From positions 744,001-808,000 of the forward strand of contig NZ_CP081903.1 of NCBI RefSeq assembly GCF_020091405.1: a stretch of 64,000 nt of DNA, read 5' to 3'. Position 1 is the stretch's first letter; each line of letters starts with the position of its first letter. Position numbers and translations under genes: made by a program. This stretch comes from Bacteroides cellulosilyticus. Lineage in GTDB: Bacteria; Bacteroidota; Bacteroidia; Bacteroidales; Bacteroidaceae. Below the pieces are notes generated by a model that saw nothing but the letters and a program-made list of their open reading frames with translations, was not told the DNA's origin and made no database searches. Of this stretch, positions 62,810-64,000 are shown in pieces.

Positions 62810-64000
62810 ATGGACCTTTTAAGACTGAAACACCTTTTCGCCGGATGTTTGCTTACCGCAAGCACCCTTCCGGCATGGGGACAATCCGCCCCTACCCTTG
62901 CTATCCGCATCGACGACCTTGGAGCTTTTCATTCCGTCAATGAGGCTTGTATTCAAACTTATCAGTCGGGCATCGCCCGCTCGGTAGAAGTGATGCCTGT
63001 AGCCGCCTGGTATCCGGAAGCCGTTCGTCTGCTGAAAGAAAATCCGGGATTGGATGCCGGACTGCATTTAGTCATTACCAGCGAATGGGAAAATGTAAAA
63101 TGGCGCCCCCTGACGCATTGTCCCAGCCTGACGGACGAGAACGGATATTTTTATCCGATGATGGGGGCTAATCCGGCCTATCCGGGACAGTCGGTTATGG
63201 AAAACAAATGGGATATAAAAGAGGTGGAGCAAGAATTCCGTGCACAGATAGAAATGGCACTGAAGAACATTCCCCAACTCAGCCACATGACAGGGCACAT
63301 GCTGTCCACCGGATTCACGAAAGAAGTGAACGAATTGGTGTTGCGACTGGCAGAGGAGTACAACCTCCCTTCCATTGACCGCATGGATTCACCCGAAGAT
63401 TACCGGTTCACCTATATCGGATATGATGGTCCGAGCCGGACATCGGCTGAAAAAGAAGAGAGCTTCATCCGCTCCCTCAATAAACTGGAAGCCGGTAAAC
63501 GGTATCTGTTCCTCGACCATCCGGCACTGGATAACGAAGAAATGAGAACCGTCTTTCATATCGGCTACGAACAAGTAGCACTCGACCGGCAAGGAGTGAC
63601 AGACCTCCTCACCAGCCCGCGCGTAAAGCAAGTCATTGAAGATAAAGGCATCAAACTAATTTCCATCAACCAGTTGACAAAAGGACTTCCACGTAGCACT
63701 GCCTCTAAAAAACTGGAGAAAGCTATGGAGAAATATCTGGATGCAGTGCAGAAAGCTAACCAGGACCTGCACAGCATCATGATAGTGCAACATGGCGACG
63801 TGCTTGCCGAAAAGTGGATAAGTGAAGGGAAAGAAGATGAGCCGCACATTCTGAACTCTGTCAGTAAGACATTTACCGCCTCGGCTGTAGGACTCCTCAT
63901 TTCAGAGGGAAGGCTAAATCTGACGGATAAAGTTATCTCTTTCTTCCCGGATAAGCTACCCGCAAACGTCAGTGAAAACCTAAAAGCCATGACTATCCGC
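62810..64000 (+). CDS. YdjC/ChbG-type carbohydrate deacetylase fused to a beta-lactamase-family serine hydrolase (3' truncated by window)
   Basis: Read from the ATG at 62810, with 397 codons before the window edge. A signal peptide (about 1-25, WGQ) is followed by a YdjC-like deacetylase domain (about 28-285) beginning LAIRIDDLGAFHSVNEA with the metal-binding Asp pair, DAGLHL, HMTGHMLSTG and FLDHPAL. From about 305 a beta-lactamase/class C-type domain starts, with the catalytic Ser-x-x-Lys in NSVSKTFT. The fusion suggests one secreted enzyme removing N-acetyl or ester groups from an amino sugar or peptidoglycan-like substrate. The C-terminal part is not visible. Confidence 0.85.
   Translation, partial: MDLLRLKHLFAGCLLTASTLPAWGQSAPTLAIRIDDLGAFHSVNEACIQTYQSGIARSVEVMPVAAWYPEAVRLLKENPGLDAGLHLVITSEWENVKWRPLTHCPSLTDENGYFYPMMGANPAYPGQSVMENKWDIKEVEQEFRAQIEMALKNIPQLSHMTGHMLSTGFTKEVNELVLRLAEEYNLPSIDRMDSPEDYRFTYIGYDGPSRTSAEKEESFIRSLNKLEAGKRYLFLDHPALDNEEMRTVFHIGYEQVALDRQGVTDLLTSPRVKQVIEDKGIKLISINQLTKGLPRSTASKKLEKAMEKYLDAVQKANQDLHSIMIVQHGDVLAEKWISEGKEDEPHILNSVSKTFTASAVGLLISEGRLNLTDKVISFFPDKLPANVSENLKAMTIR

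Overview
This window looks like a Bacteroides-type chromosome. Promoters follow the Bacteroidetes -33 TTTG / -7 TANNTTTG pattern, there is a complete SusC/SusD locus with many lipoproteins and signal-peptide glycoside hydrolases, and core genes typical of the order are present (N-succinylornithine carbamoyltransferase, NigD-like lipoprotein, paired OmpH/Skp genes after bamA). I cannot name the species.

Layout. 1-6121 (+): end of bamA, two ompH/skp paralogues, murI, a DUF2007 gene and proB. 6253-42617 (all -) plus 45518-49218 (-): a polysaccharide utilisation locus (PUL) of about 43 kb. It carries SusC, SusD, three other lipoproteins of the SusCD operon, and enzymes I assign to GH38, GH92, GH2, GH3 (two), GH30, GH43 (three), GH95 (one canonical, one divergent) and GH99-like, with two esterase genes, a neutral-ceramidase-like protein and a small exported protein of unknown function. 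Its only recognisable regulator is the single + strand gene inside it, 42830-45427. 49865-52090 (+): proA and argF'. 52261-64000 (+ except rpmH): a PASTA protein, rluD, ddl, acyltransferase, NigD-like lipoprotein, rhodanese, rpmH (-), efp, a solitary DUF1016 nuclease, a GT2, radC, DUF59, an LpxH-like phosphatase, and the start of a YdjC deacetylase/serine-hydrolase fusion cut by the window edge.

How the PUL may work. The regulator is a membrane-spanning protein with an exported jelly-roll/kelch sensor and a cytoplasmic winged helix followed by a BTAD-like helical region, i.e. a membrane-tethered SARP. Six promoters in the locus, all facing the - strand, share an architecture found here by eye: TTAA/TTAT boxes repeated at 11-11-12 bp, the last box always exactly 11 nt upstream of a TANNTTTG-like -7 element and with no canonical -33. 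SARP-type winged helices are known to bind 11-bp-spaced direct repeats just upstream of the -10, so the regulator and these arrays probably form one regulon. The enzyme set (alpha-mannosidases, beta-xylosidase/arabinosidase families, alpha-L-fucosidase/galactosidase, esterases, no obvious endo-enzyme except the GH99-like protein) suggests a branched, esterified, mannose-containing glycan; the substrate is not determined by the sequence.

Other structure. Four intergenic regions hold tandem arrays with the same 21-22 bp period but unrelated sequences, each built from small dyads. Four housekeeping promoters share an AA-centred palindrome over the -33 region whose arms differ in sequence but keep pairing. 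proB and proA, usually neighbours in Bacteroides as far as I recall, are split by the PUL.
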